From JADKIH01 sp031417395 (GTDB lineage: Bacteria; Bacteroidota; Bacteroidia; AKYH767-A; 2013-40CM-41-45): a stretch of 64,000 bases of DNA. The stretch covers positions 1-64,000 of the forward strand of contig JANOVM010000020.1 of the NCBI GenBank assembly GCA_031417395.1, written 5' to 3'. Shown one piece after another: positions 45,490 to 54,678 of the stretch. Position 1 is the first letter of the stretch; each line of letters begins with the position of its first letter. A model generated the notes under the pieces. It was not told the DNA's origin and did not search any database. It worked only from the letters and a program-made list of their open reading frames with translations. The position numbers and the translations under genes are program-made.

Positions 45490-48376
45490 TTTTCGAAGTT
45501 AATAAAGGTATTTTAACAGAAAAAATATTTGCATTTTTTTTTATCTCAATTTTTTCAATGGTCAGTAATTCATAGCGATTGATAATATTCTGCAAGCCCA
45601 TACCCGTGGAAGATTCTTTTCCAATTTTCGGATTCATATTATTGCTGATTTCCATTTTATCATTTTTGGCGTAAATCGTAATTTTTAACTTACTTTCCTT
45701 TGATACAGCATTGTGTTTGATGGCATTTTCAGCCAATAATTGTAAGGTTAGTGGGGGGACATATTTATTTCTACCTGTGTTTTCATCAATCAATATTTCA
45801 AGAATTAAGTTATCACCGTATCGCTTTTTCTGAATAAATATGTAATTGTCTAGTAGCTTAATTTCTTCCTGAACCGTTATTAAATTAACCTCGCGGTAAT
45901 AAACAATGTTTCTGAAAAATTCAGAAAGCTTTTCAACATATTCAACAGCCAGATTGGGTGAATTTTCAATAACCGTAATTAACGTGTTAAAGCTGTTGAA
46001 AAGAAAATGTGGGTTGACCTGGCTCCTCAGCGTTTCAAACTGAAACTCTATTTTTTCCTGTTTAAGCTTGTCAATCTTTCGAATCCTTGATTCTCTTCTT
46101 CTGATGACTATCAGTACTAACCCTGCTAGAATGGATGCTACCAGCAAACGAAACCACAAGCGCTGCCAAAAATAGGGATGGATAATAAAGGCATATGAAA
46201 TTTCACTTGCGTCTATAAAATTTGAATTCAACGATGCACGTATCCTGAAGACATACTTTCCGTGCGGAAGCTTTGGGAAAATGACAGTATGGTCTTTTGT
46301 ATTTTCCCATTTAGAAGAATAACCTTCAAGCAAAAACTGATAATTAACTTTTTGTGGATCGCTGTACCAAAGACCGTCGTAATCGAACCGCAGGTTGTTC
46401 TCATCAGCAGAAAATTCATTTTTCTTTTTGAAGTCAATGCTTTCCAGATAAACATTTACGGATCGGAAAACAAGTGACGGTTGTTTTTGAGGTGTGTCCC
46501 ATACAGGCTTATATAAAATGATGCCCTTTTCTGTTCCAATCCAAATGCTGCTATCAAGCGATAAGGAAATGGAATTCAAATCAGGATTAATGTCAGAAAG
46601 ATTTTCTTCTGCTGCATGATAGTAAATACTTTTTTTATCCGGATCCAGAACATCAAAGCCGTTTTCATGTACAATAATTATATTTCCATCCCGAGCACAA
46701 AGAATTGATGTTGGTGAAGGATCGGATAATCCGTCTTTAGTTTGAAACGAACGAAGACTGTCATCAGTGTCAAAGTATTTAAGTCCGGCATCGGCTGTTG
46801 AAAACCAAATTCTTCCTTTTAAATCTTCCGTAAAACAATGAACAGCTTTTTTTCCCACCGGCGTGTTTACAAGTGTTTTGCCATCATACATAAATACGCC
46901 GTTTTCGTCAGTACCAAACCAAATACGCTTTTTGGAATCGATAAAAACCGTATAAACATAATCGTTAAGCAAACGATTGTCTGTAAAAGGTATTTCGTTT
47001 TCAAAAATGGCATTGTCTGAACTTCCATTCTGTTTGATTGTAAATTTCATTACAGAATTAAAACCTGTTACCCATATAACATCACCGGATCCATTAATGG
47101 AAAGTATACTTGATTTTTCAAAATCACTATGAGTAATAATTTTACGAACTTTTCCTGTAGAAGGATTGAAACGAAAAACTCCCTCACCCATAGTGCCAAA
47201 CCATAAATATCCATAGGAATCCCAATACAGAGAAACGATGTCTATCATTTTATCGAGTACTTTATACTCCCGGTAATTATATTCGCCAAACTTATTTAGT
47301 GACAAACATCCTATTTGCTGATCAGGACTAAACCAGATATTTCCGTTTTTGTCACTGACAAGACAATGTATGTAGGTGAACTTGTGAGGCCCAATGGCAG
47401 AGAAAAAATTGATTTTCTCACCGCTAGTTCTGTAAAGATGAATGGATTCTGAAATCCAGGCATTGTTTTCCTTGTCAAGGAGCATGTCATTGGCTTTGAT
47501 ATTTTCTCCTCCTTCCAGTATCAACGCCTGAATGTATCCCTCACTATCAATTATCTGTATTCCATTTTCTTCAGTGGCAACCCATATCTTATTGCCAACA
47601 GGAAGTATGCAATTTACCTGACCATATCTCCATCTTGTTTTTAGATTGTATCTTATTAATTTATTCCTGATACAATCATATTGTGCTATACCTTTGTCCT
47701 GAAGGCCAATCCATAATATGTTTTCCTTCCCCATGAAAAAGGTTCTTGCTATATCATCGGGCAAGCCTTCAGAAGGTCCTAAAATTGTAATTTTCTTTTT
47801 TCCATTTATAAAGCTAACCAGATTTAAACCTGCATCCGTACCAATACAAATTCGTTGATCGGGAAGCAGCTGAAGGGCATAACAATAATTATTGCTTAAT
47901 CCATCTTTAGAATCTATGTTGTACAAATGATTTTTCTCAATACAATAAAGGCCTTCACCTTTAGTAGAAAAATACATTCTTCCCTCAAGATCTTCAGCGA
48001 AATCACTGATGGCTGCCTTAGGAAAACCTTCCTGTGGAGTATATGGAACAATCATTTGGTTTTTGATCAGAATGATTTTTCCGTTTTCAAAACCAACCCA
48101 TAACGTACCTGACTTATCTTCAAACATTGTACTGACGGGAATCCGCAGACTGTCTGTACTGTAAACATTTTTAAAATTAACTCCGTCAAAAGTGAAAACT
48201 CCATTATCGGTGCCTGCCCAAATGAGTCCATGGCTATCTAATAATAATTTTAGGATAACCGGCCTTGTATTTTCCGAACGAATGTCAAACGATTTGACCA
48301 TTGGCTTCTGTGCCAACGATAACTGAAAAACCAGCAAAAAGACAAATACATTTATTGCTCGGAAAAAAAACTTCAT
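45470..48376 (-). CDS. Sensor histidine kinase with two-component propeller (LytS-type)
   Basis: A 968-residue membrane kinase. After a signal peptide come about twelve or more propeller (Reg_prop) repeats (ILWIGLQDKGIAQYD, GYLWFGTMGEGVFRFNPSTGK), about residues 30-640, followed by a Y_Y_Y domain near 700-765 (YQFLLEGYSSKWENTKDHTVIFPKL). One transmembrane helix (about 745-765) leads to the His_kinase segment with H790 (QVNPHFLFNSFNTL) and a HATPase domain (LAENAIKHN, GMGLQNI). It senses an extracellular or periplasmic signal; ligand unknown. It overlaps its regulator gene. Confidence 0.92.
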   Translation of the reverse strand: MKFFFRAINVFVFLLVFQLSLAQKPMVKSFDIRSENTRPVILKLLLDSHGLIWAGTDNGVFTFDGVNFKNVYSTDSLRIPVSTMFEDKSGTLWVGFENGKIILIKNQMIVPYTPQEGFPKAAISDFAEDLEGRMYFSTKGEGLYCIEKNHLYNIDSKDGLSNNYCYALQLLPDQRICIGTDAGLNLVSFINGKKKITILGPSEGLPDDIARTFFMGKENILWIGLQDKGIAQYDCIRNKLIRYNLKTRWRYGQVNCILPVGNKIWVATEENGIQIIDSEGYIQALILEGGENIKANDMLLDKENNAWISESIHLYRTSGEKINFFSAIGPHKFTYIHCLVSDKNGNIWFSPDQQIGCLSLNKFGEYNYREYKVLDKMIDIVSLYWDSYGYLWFGTMGEGVFRFNPSTGKVRKIITHSDFEKSSILSINGSGDVIWVTGFNSVMKFTIKQNGSSDNAIFENEIPFTDNRLLNDYVYTVFIDSKKRIWFGTDENGVFMYDGKTLVNTPVGKKAVHCFTEDLKGRIWFSTADAGLKYFDTDDSLRSFQTKDGLSDPSPTSILCARDGNIIIVHENGFDVLDPDKKSIYYHAAEENLSDINPDLNSISLSLDSSIWIGTEKGIILYKPVWDTPQKQPSLVFRSVNVYLESIDFKKKNEFSADENNLRFDYDGLWYSDPQKVNYQFLLEGYSSKWENTKDHTVIFPKLPHGKYVFRIRASLNSNFIDASEISYAFIIHPYFWQRLWFRLLVASILAGLVLIVIRRRESRIRKIDKLKQEKIEFQFETLRSQVNPHFLFNSFNTLITVIENSPNLAVEYVEKLSEFFRNIVYYREVNLITVQEEIKLLDNYIFIQKKRYGDNLILEILIDENTGRNKYVPPLTLQLLAENAIKHNAVSKESKLKITIYAKNDKMEISNNMNPKIGKESSTGMGLQNIINRYELLTIEKIEIKKNANIFSVKIPLLTSKNESLNT

Positions 48377-48388
48377 GATTGTTTTCTC

Positions 48389-48934
48389 TTATTTTTTTGG
48401 CAAATCAATATCGACATCAACCTGTATCTCGCCTGCGATTTTTTCATGGACCACTCTCGGTATTTTAATTTTATGATCAGATAATAAAATACTGAAATGT
48501 GATTCAATTTTGATTCTTTCATTTTCAACAGTTACCGTACTTTTAATAATTCTTTCCATTTCTACACCATGGATTATTAACAAACCTTTCGCTCTGACAT
48601 CATAAATTCCGTTTATTGTCAGATCGATATCTTCAATAATTTTACCATAAAATGATGCTTCCGGGAAATCTTCCGATTCAAGATACTTTTCATTAAAATG
48701 TTCCTGCTGAAGGGAACTGTTGAATCCATGAAATGTACGTATGATTACCTTGAAAAAAAATGTTTTTTTAGATGGGTTTATTACACCAATAAGGTTGGAG
48801 GAAGATGCTTTTATTATCTCCTGCTGCGCTTCAGAACTAAAATATATGTTGCCTTCACCTGAAAAATAATTTTCCTGCCCATAAATAGGTTTCCATAAGA
48901 GTAAAAACAAAAGATAAGCAAAAGTTCTTGGCAT
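48389..48934 (-). CDS. Divergent YceI-family exported protein
   Basis: A 181-residue secreted protein with a signal peptide (YLLFLLLWKPIYGQ). It shows the YceI pattern, weaker than in the paralogue at 42706: GNIYFSSEAQQEIIKASSSNLIGVI, LQQEHFNEKYLESEDFPEASFYGKI, and GLLIIHGVEMERIIKSTVTV. It is the first gene of the run kinase-regulator-cytochrome-OB-fold-YceI, 12 bp upstream of the kinase gene. It may deliver or bind a hydrophobic ligand connected with that signalling system, which is inference. Confidence 0.78.
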   Translation of the reverse strand: MPRTFAYLLFLLLWKPIYGQENYFSGEGNIYFSSEAQQEIIKASSSNLIGVINPSKKTFFFKVIIRTFHGFNSSLQQEHFNEKYLESEDFPEASFYGKIIEDIDLTINGIYDVRAKGLLIIHGVEMERIIKSTVTVENERIKIESHFSILLSDHKIKIPRVVHEKIAGEIQVDVDIDLPKK

Positions 48935-48986
48935 ATGTTTTTATAATCGATAAGATTAATTCATTAATTTAATTTTTTCGGACTTA

Positions 48987-50234
48987 TTATTTTTCAATGT
49001 GTGAAATTATTTTATTTGTAGCTCCAATGTGTTTTTTAACATAATCAGAAGACTTTTCAGACGAAGTTTTTAATTTGTTTTTGTCGGTCAGCAAAATTTC
49101 AATAATATATTTTGCTTCTTCCGAATTCTTCACAGAAAAGGAGCCGCCCAAGCGAACAAGTTCAACTGCTTCTTGAAATTTTTCATAGTGGGGGCCAAAT
49201 ATGGTTGGCTTTCCAAATGCAGCGGCCTCAAGAATATTATGAATTCCTTTTCCGAAACCGCCTCCAATCCAGGCAAAGGTAGCATATTGATATGCAGTCG
49301 ATAATAGACCAATATTATCCATCACAATTACTTTTGCGTCACTGTTTTTTATTGCCTGAGAAAACCTTGTAATTTCACCCGGACCATAATATTTTGAAAG
49401 AAGAATCAATAATGTCTGTATTCTTTTTTCATTAACTTCATGGGGAGCTATAATCAGATTAATATTTTTTTTATCCAACCCATCCAGAGATTGCAAAATA
49501 ATAGTTTCGTCTTCAGGCCATGTACTACCTGCCAGCAAAACAGCTTTATTGTGAAAGTATGAATGCAGAACTTCAATTTTTTTTCTTTCCAGTGTTATTT
49601 CATAAACTCTGTCAAATCGGGTATCACCGGTTAACATGTAATTGGTTATCCCATGATCAGAAAGGAGTGTACCTGATTTTTCATCCTGCAGGAAAAAGAA
49701 ATTAACTTTTTTCAAAATGGACATAAAAAAACTGCCATACCATTTGAAGAATATCTGTGAAGGTCTGAAAATGGCAGAGGCAATGAAAAGCGGAACTCTT
49801 CTGTTTTTTGCTTCATTGAAATAATGAAACCAAAATTCATATTTAATAAATACAGCATATGCCGGTGAAACAATTTCTAGAAAGTATTTTGCATTACTAT
49901 GATTATCGACAGGAAGATAACAAACATAATCTGCTTGATTATAGTTTTTGCGAATCTCATATCCCGAAGGAGAGAAAAAAGTAAGTATGATAAAAGCGGA
50001 TGGATCGTTTTGCTTTAATTTTTCAATTAATGGACGACCCTGTTCGAATTCGCCAAGAGATGCACAATGAAACCATATGCGCTTAGGCGGTGCTCCATTT
50101 AATTTTCTCTTCAGTTCAACTTTCCAGTTTTTTCTTCCCTGAACCCAATGTTGTGCCTTCTTATTCCCCAGAAATGCGGAAAGGCTTATGCCCGACGTAT
50201 AAATGTAGACAGCTAAATTATAAAGTAATCGCAA
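48987..50234 (-). CDS. waaA: 3-Deoxy-D-manno-octulosonic-acid (Kdo) transferase
   Basis: A 415-residue, normal-length WaaA/KdtA that adds Kdo to lipid A on the cytoplasmic face of the inner membrane. The start codon is TTG (MRLLYNLAVYIYTSGISL, the usual N-terminal membrane segment). The catalytic region is HCASLGEFEQGRPLIEKLK (E61-E63), followed by LTFFSPSGYE. The C-terminal half contains LLAGSTWPEDE and GKGIHNILEAAAFGKPTIFGPHY. Adjacent genes on the same strand are unrelated in role. Missing ATG is consistent with the neighbouring family start. Confidence 0.9.
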   Translation of the reverse strand: MRLLYNLAVYIYTSGISLSAFLGNKKAQHWVQGRKNWKVELKRKLNGAPPKRIWFHCASLGEFEQGRPLIEKLKQNDPSAFIILTFFSPSGYEIRKNYNQADYVCYLPVDNHSNAKYFLEIVSPAYAVFIKYEFWFHYFNEAKNRRVPLFIASAIFRPSQIFFKWYGSFFMSILKKVNFFFLQDEKSGTLLSDHGITNYMLTGDTRFDRVYEITLERKKIEVLHSYFHNKAVLLAGSTWPEDETIILQSLDGLDKKNINLIIAPHEVNEKRIQTLLILLSKYYGPGEITRFSQAIKNSDAKVIVMDNIGLLSTAYQYATFAWIGGGFGKGIHNILEAAAFGKPTIFGPHYEKFQEAVELVRLGGSFSVKNSEEAKYIIEILLTDKNKLKTSSEKSSDYVKKHIGATNKIISHIEK

Positions 50235-50238
50235 TGTT

Positions 50239-51024
50239 TCAGTTTATATATGATTTGTCTGACATTCGTTTATATATAGGAAAAACCCATCCCAGTCTTA
50301 TTCCGAATAAAAGATCTGTTCGTGATTTGGAATCTTGAATACCCGTATCAAAATTTTGTGCTCTCTTGTTTTTAGTAAAACCCTGTGTACATTCAATGCC
50401 CGCATAAAAATTTACAAGCTTATGATTTGAGAAATTCATGTACCCGATAAATTCAGTTAGTGAAACTCCATTGGTCAGTCTGTCAAATCCTTTTTTGTAC
50501 TCGCCTTCCAGGTAAGGGATATTTCCGGATGGAGTTTCAATTCGAATTTTGTGCTGAATAAATCCGATTCCCAATGTCGTCATTAGCCCTGAATTTTTAT
50601 TAGGTCCTATTATAGGAAATATTTTCCCCGTTTTAATTTCAAATTTAAATCCTCTTTCCCGAAGGGCAACTATTGTATACTGTCCATTTCCATCGATGAT
50701 ATTACCATCCGGGGTTTTATATGCATCAAGAAAACCATTTTCTTTTACGTTTTCGCCAAAAAGAAAATTTCCTTCCAATCCTATCAAAATATTGTTCCTG
50801 AACTTCCATTGAAATACTCCGCCCACATTCAGATTATTGCCAAATCGATCAGCCAAATCCCCTCCGGGAAGCTGGTAGGAAGCAACAATACCAATCATTG
50901 GAAAAGAAATGGCTGTATCGCGAATAGCAAACTGCGCTTTTGTAACACTTGTGAGGCATAACAAAATAGCCGGACTGAAAAAAATGCTTTTAAAAATTTT
51001 TGATCTCAAAATTGATATTGCCAT
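50239..51024 (-). CDS. Putative outer-membrane beta-barrel protein
   Basis: A 261-residue exported protein (signal SVTKAQF). Alternating strands such as VGGVFQWKFRNNILIGLEGNFLFG and MTTLGIGFIQHKIRIET are typical of outer-membrane barrels. The tail TDLLFGIRLGWVFPIYK is another membrane strand. It resembles the uncharacterised barrel proteins common in the phylum. It ends 4 bp before waaA begins, so the two genes are probably co-transcribed. Confidence 0.72.
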   Translation of the reverse strand: MAISILRSKIFKSIFFSPAILLCLTSVTKAQFAIRDTAISFPMIGIVASYQLPGGDLADRFGNNLNVGGVFQWKFRNNILIGLEGNFLFGENVKENGFLDAYKTPDGNIIDGNGQYTIVALRERGFKFEIKTGKIFPIIGPNKNSGLMTTLGIGFIQHKIRIETPSGNIPYLEGEYKKGFDRLTNGVSLTEFIGYMNFSNHKLVNFYAGIECTQGFTKNKRAQNFDTGIQDSKSRTDLLFGIRLGWVFPIYKRMSDKSYIN

Positions 51025-51045
51025 ACTTTTTTTGCGAATGGAATT

Positions 51046-51549
51046 TTATGAATTTTTTTTTCGGGGAATAGTAAGGCTTTGGAAAGCGGTAGACCGTATA
51101 TGCTTGCACAGATAAACGATCTGTCCGGTATGATAGCCATAATGCGATAGTTGTCTTTGCAATGCACGTAAAACGGTGTGATCTTCATTCCGTATTGTCA
51201 CAATCTTTAAAAGATCGTCTGAAGTTAAATCCGAAAGGACTTTAAACAGGAGAGACCATCCTTTATTCCAAAAATCAAAAAGTTCCTCCCTGTTTTTTCC
51301 TTCATCAATAAACTCAGATTCTCTGTTTCTCCATTCTTTTTCTCCATCTGTATTAAGGAAGTCGGTAAACCTCGACAACATATTTCCTGCCATATGTTTC
51401 ATCATTATGGCAACACTGTTTGATTCAGCATCGGGACAATAATGCATTTCTTCATCGTTTATCTGAGCAATAGCTTTTTCGGCAGTGCTTTTAAGTCCGC
51501 GAAAACTTTTCAGGATTTCAAGAAGATATACCTCAGCAACTTCATTCAT
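51046..51549 (-). CDS. DinB-superfamily (DUF1572-type) protein
   Basis: A 167-residue helical-bundle protein with the DinB-like metal-site histidines: MKHMAGNMLSRFTDFL (H52), and LSHYGYHTGQIVYL (H135 and H139). WNKGWSLLFKVLSDL precedes the third site. Such proteins are metal-dependent thiol transferase-like or of unknown role. The start overlaps the cdd stop by 8 bp. Confidence 0.85.
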   Translation of the reverse strand: MNEVAEVYLLEILKSFRGLKSTAEKAIAQINDEEMHYCPDAESNSVAIMMKHMAGNMLSRFTDFLNTDGEKEWRNRESEFIDEGKNREELFDFWNKGWSLLFKVLSDLTSDDLLKIVTIRNEDHTVLRALQRQLSHYGYHTGQIVYLCKHIRSTAFQSLTIPRKKNS

Positions 51550-52042
51550 CGATTTTAGTTTTTAAATCATCGGCATTAAACTGAAAAGGCAGCAGGCTGC
51601 TTATACTTTCTGAAACAACAATTTTTCCGGTTTCGCCTGTCATCAATATTCGTATGTTTTGTTTATACCGATGTTCATATTCAACAATAGCCTGTCGACA
51701 GGCACCGCAAGGTGGAATAGGTTTGTCAATATGAAATTTGTCTGAAAAGGCTGTTATAGCCAAAGCTTTTATTCCCACTCCCGGGTAATTAGCTCCTGCA
51801 GCAAAAATGGCAACCCTTTCTGCGCATAAACCTATTGGATAAGATGCATTTTCCTGATTATTGCCTTTTATTACAATGCCATTTTCAAGTAAAAGCGCTG
51901 CCCCTACATGGAAATGAGAGTATGGAGCATAAGCGTCCTTCATACTTGATTTAGCGGCCTCAATAAGGTTGATTTCATCTTTACTTAATTCAGACAGATT
52001 TTCATATTCTTTCAGCTGACATAGAATTTCTAGATTTTTCAT
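51542..52042 (-). CDS. cdd: Cytidine deaminase
   Basis: A 166-residue cytidine deaminase: zinc ligands in LCAERVAIF (C-A-E at about 95-97) and PPCGACRQAIVEY (two Cys about 130-133). YAPYSHFHVGAALLLENG is the substrate-contacting N-terminal segment. It converts cytidine to uridine in nucleoside salvage. In several flavobacteria cdd lies next to porV, so its presence a few kb from porV here fits a loosely conserved neighbourhood. Confidence 0.93.
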   Translation of the reverse strand: MKNLEILCQLKEYENLSELSKDEINLIEAAKSSMKDAYAPYSHFHVGAALLLENGIVIKGNNQENASYPIGLCAERVAIFAAGANYPGVGIKALAITAFSDKFHIDKPIPPCGACRQAIVEYEHRYKQNIRILMTGETGKIVVSESISSLLPFQFNADDLKTKIDE

Positions 52043-52276
52043 ACGTTAAAATAAGGGCTTAAAAGTAATGAGAATTAAGTAATTAGTGCAAATGAGTTGG
52101 AGGGAAATTGCGAATTGTAATTAGGTTTTCGTTAAAGTTATGAAATGTATGGAATAAAATTATTGATCTCAAAACTAAACATTCTTTACCATTAATCGTA
52201 GTTATTAAGTTTAACCAATCTACATCCTGAGTGAAGAAAATATTTTCCATCTTTGCAGAAAATCGGAAATTTAACA

Positions 52277-52720
52277 ATGAAATTTAAAAGTAATATATTG
52301 GCTTTTATGCCATTTTTCCTCTTTCTTATTTTAATTACTGGTTGTAAAAAGGAGGAGGGTATTGGTGGAACTTCTACCATCAGAGGAAAAGTAATTGTCC
52401 ATGATTTTGATGGTGCTTTTCTCGAAGCCGCACCAAGGTCCATCTATCCTGCAAAGGACGAAAAAGTCTATATTATTTACGGAGAAGATGGTAATACCTA
52501 TGATGATGACTTTAATTCGTCTTTCGATGGTTCTTACGAATTCAAACACCTGCAAAAAGGGAAGTACAGGCTGTTTGTTTACTCAAAGGATTCAACAGGG
52601 GCAAAGACCACAGGGTTGCTTAGCGGAGTGAAAATTCCGGTAATAGTAAACGTAGAAATTAAATCAAACGGATCAACTGTTGATGCTCCGGAAATAGTAA
52701 TTTTAGACAATAACTTTTAA
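52277..52720 (+). CDS. Hypothetical lipoprotein with carboxypeptidase-regulatory-like domain
   Basis: I use ATG 52277 (MKFKSNILAFMPF), not the TTG at 52253. The 147-residue product has a lipobox (FLILITGCKKE) and one small beta domain: TIRGKVIVHDFDGAF, EKVYIIYGEDGNTYDDDFNSSFDGSYEFKHLQKGKYRLFVY, which matches the carboxypeptidase regulatory-like fold common in Bacteroidota surface proteins. It is 3 bp before the next gene on the same strand. Confidence 0.72.
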   Translation: MKFKSNILAFMPFFLFLILITGCKKEEGIGGTSTIRGKVIVHDFDGAFLEAAPRSIYPAKDEKVYIIYGEDGNTYDDDFNSSFDGSYEFKHLQKGKYRLFVYSKDSTGAKTTGLLSGVKIPVIVNVEIKSNGSTVDAPEIVILDNNF

Positions 52721-52723
52721 ACG

Positions 52724-53293
52724 ATGTATTCAAAGAAACTTTTTTTAATTTTTGCTATTGCACTGCTGGGAACAGCAGCTTTCGCACAAAGCAAAAAAGA
52801 TGCGAAGAAAAATAAAATAAAATCAATTCGTGAATCCCACACTGTTTTGGAAAATGCAAAAGAAGTATCTTATGATGCACTTTTCAGGAAATTTGACAGC
52901 AATGGAAATGTAATTGAAGAAATTGATTATGATAAAACCGGTAAGATTAAAGACCATTTTACTGCAACATTTAATAAGGATAATGATAAAATAGAGGAGC
53001 AGGTTTTCGATGAAAACGATAAAGTAAAAAAGAAGAAAACATTTAAATATAATGCAAAAGGTGACAAGGTAAGTCAGACTTCAGTGGATCCGGCGGGAAA
53101 AGTTATTGAATCAACCGTTTTCAGCTATAATACCAATGGTGACAAAATTGCTGAAACCGAAATGGACGGATCTAATAAAGTTCAGCGTAAAGTATTTTAC
53201 ATATATGACAAAAAAGGAATGCTGATACAGGAAAAGTCGGTGGATGGTGCAGGCGCCCTAATAAAGGAAATTCGTTACGTTTACGAATATTAG
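52724..53293 (+). CDS. Exported protein with repeated FxxxG-type strands
   Basis: A 189-residue secreted protein (signal LFLIFAIALLGTAAFAQ). The mature part is a run of short strand-turn repeats of the MORN/YD type: FRKFDSNGNVIEEIDYDKTGKIKDH, FKYNAKGDKVSQTSVDPAGKVIEST, FYIYDKKGMLIQEKSV. The pattern is like the toxin antigen or YD-type repeats but without any effector domain. Function unknown. It is translated directly before the VTC gene and may belong to the same transcript. Confidence 0.7.
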   Translation: MYSKKLFLIFAIALLGTAAFAQSKKDAKKNKIKSIRESHTVLENAKEVSYDALFRKFDSNGNVIEEIDYDKTGKIKDHFTATFNKDNDKIEEQVFDENDKVKKKKTFKYNAKGDKVSQTSVDPAGKVIESTVFSYNTNGDKIAETEMDGSNKVQRKVFYIYDKKGMLIQEKSVDGAGALIKEIRYVYEY

Positions 53294-53302
53294 AATATAC
53301 GA

Positions 53303-54058
53303 TTGAAGACAGTTGATGAAATATTAAAGGAATTTGATCCCATTACTCTTAAAGAGATGGATAAGGTTAAATTACAGGACCGCATGGATACCAAATTCAT
53401 GTTTCAGGAAAGCATGCTTCCTCTTTTTCTTGAGAAAATGAAGGAGCATTATTATGCATTAGATATAAACGGCATTCGATTTAATCATTACGAAACACTT
53501 TATTTCGATACAAAAAATTTTAATCTTTACCTTAATCATCATAATGGTAAGGTTAATCGTTATAAATTCAGAGCCCGCAAGTATGTTGAATCAAATCTTC
53601 ATTTTTTTGAAGTGAAATTCAAAAGCAATAAAGGCCGTACAGTAAAAGAGAGAATAAAACGTCCTGAAATACTCTCCCAAATAAAGGATAGTTCTCACGA
53701 TTTGGTGAAAAGTTTTTCAAATGTTGATCCTGAAAGTCTGGAAGCCAAACTATGGGTAAACTATAAGAGAATGACTTTTGTAGCCAAAGAATCAAATGAA
53801 AGACTTACTATAGACACGAACCTGAATTTTGTTGACGACAATAAAAATATTTTCATCAAAGGACTGGTTATCGCCGAAGTTAAGCGGGGAAGCGCCCGCG
53901 ACAAAAGTTTTTTTGTTTCCATGATGCATTCCAGTCGGGTAAAGGAAAGATCGATTAGTAAATATTGCCTTGGGGTTGTTTCCCTCAATGAAAAAATCAA
54001 GAAAAATAATTTTAAACCAGCACTTTTATATCTACAAAAACTACTACGAGCATCATGA
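53303..54058 (+). CDS. VTC-domain (triphosphate tunnel metalloenzyme-like) protein
   Basis: A 251-residue protein starting at TTG 53303 (KTVDEILKEFDPITLKEMDKVKLQDRMDTKF), 9 bp after the upstream gene. It matches the VTC/polyphosphate-polymerase-domain family: RMDTKFMF, YETLYFDTKNFNLYLNHHNGKVNRYKFRARKY, FFEVKFKSNKGRTVKERI and LVIAEVKRG, where the basic/acidic pairs line a triphosphate tunnel. In eukaryotes VTC makes polyphosphate; the bacterial role is unclear. It is coupled with a DUF4956 membrane protein by an ATGA overlap. Confidence 0.85.
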   Translation: MKTVDEILKEFDPITLKEMDKVKLQDRMDTKFMFQESMLPLFLEKMKEHYYALDINGIRFNHYETLYFDTKNFNLYLNHHNGKVNRYKFRARKYVESNLHFFEVKFKSNKGRTVKERIKRPEILSQIKDSSHDLVKSFSNVDPESLEAKLWVNYKRMTFVAKESNERLTIDTNLNFVDDNKNIFIKGLVIAEVKRGSARDKSFFVSMMHSSRVKERSISKYCLGVVSLNEKIKKNNFKPALLYLQKLLRAS

Positions 54059-54675
54059 ATGAAACTATGAACCCAATCGAATTATTTGATAAGCTTTCAG
54101 ATAAGTTTTTCCTGCGCCTTCTAATCGACGTAATATCTATGTTCGTATTGGTTAGACTTATTTATTTCAGAATTTATAAGAAAAAGGATTATCTCTTTAC
54201 TTTTTTTCTGTTTAATATCATTATCTTTATTATCACGTACCTCTTAAACAAGGTAGATATGTCGATGGGTGCCGCTTTTGGTCTCTTCGCAGTCTTTTCT
54301 ATGTTGCGTTACCGTACAGAAGGACTTACAACAAAGGATATGACTTACTTATTTATCGTCATAGCAATTGGTTTGATATGCGCCGTCAGTAAAGCAACCT
54401 ATTTTGAGCTAGGAATAATAAATGCAATTCTTATCGGCTTTACTTATGCCCTGGATGGAAACTGGCTTGTGAGAAATGAGATGGTAAAAAATGTTTTGTA
54501 TGAAAATATAGAAATGATAAAGCCTGAAAATCATGCAGAACTTATTAAAGATATGCGTAACCGGACAGGCTTAAATATTCACCGAATTACTATTAATCGT
54601 GTCGATTTCCTGAAGGATACTGCCATGATTAAGATCTATTTTTATGAAGATAGACCAAGAGATAATAAGTCGTAA
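54055..54675 (+). CDS. DUF4956 membrane protein
   Basis: A 206-residue protein with about four transmembrane helices (residues ~20-130) and a small soluble C-terminal domain. Conserved SMGAAFGLFAVFSMLRYRTEGLTTKDMTYLFIVIAIGLICAVSK marks the DUF4956 family. The gene overlaps the VTC gene (ATGA), an association repeatedly seen in other bacteria, implying a functional pair at the membrane, possibly for polyphosphate or another anionic polymer. Function is unproven. Confidence 0.85.
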   Translation: MNETMNPIELFDKLSDKFFLRLLIDVISMFVLVRLIYFRIYKKKDYLFTFFLFNIIIFIITYLLNKVDMSMGAAFGLFAVFSMLRYRTEGLTTKDMTYLFIVIAIGLICAVSKATYFELGIINAILIGFTYALDGNWLVRNEMVKNVLYENIEMIKPENHAELIKDMRNRTGLNIHRITINRVDFLKDTAMIKIYFYEDRPRDNKS

Positions 54676-54678
54676 ATT

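Noticed and set aside
52083..52443. Two minus-strand frames near the lipoprotein gene
   Set aside because: Overlap the coding lipoprotein gene and the gap before it; composition is unlike real proteins.
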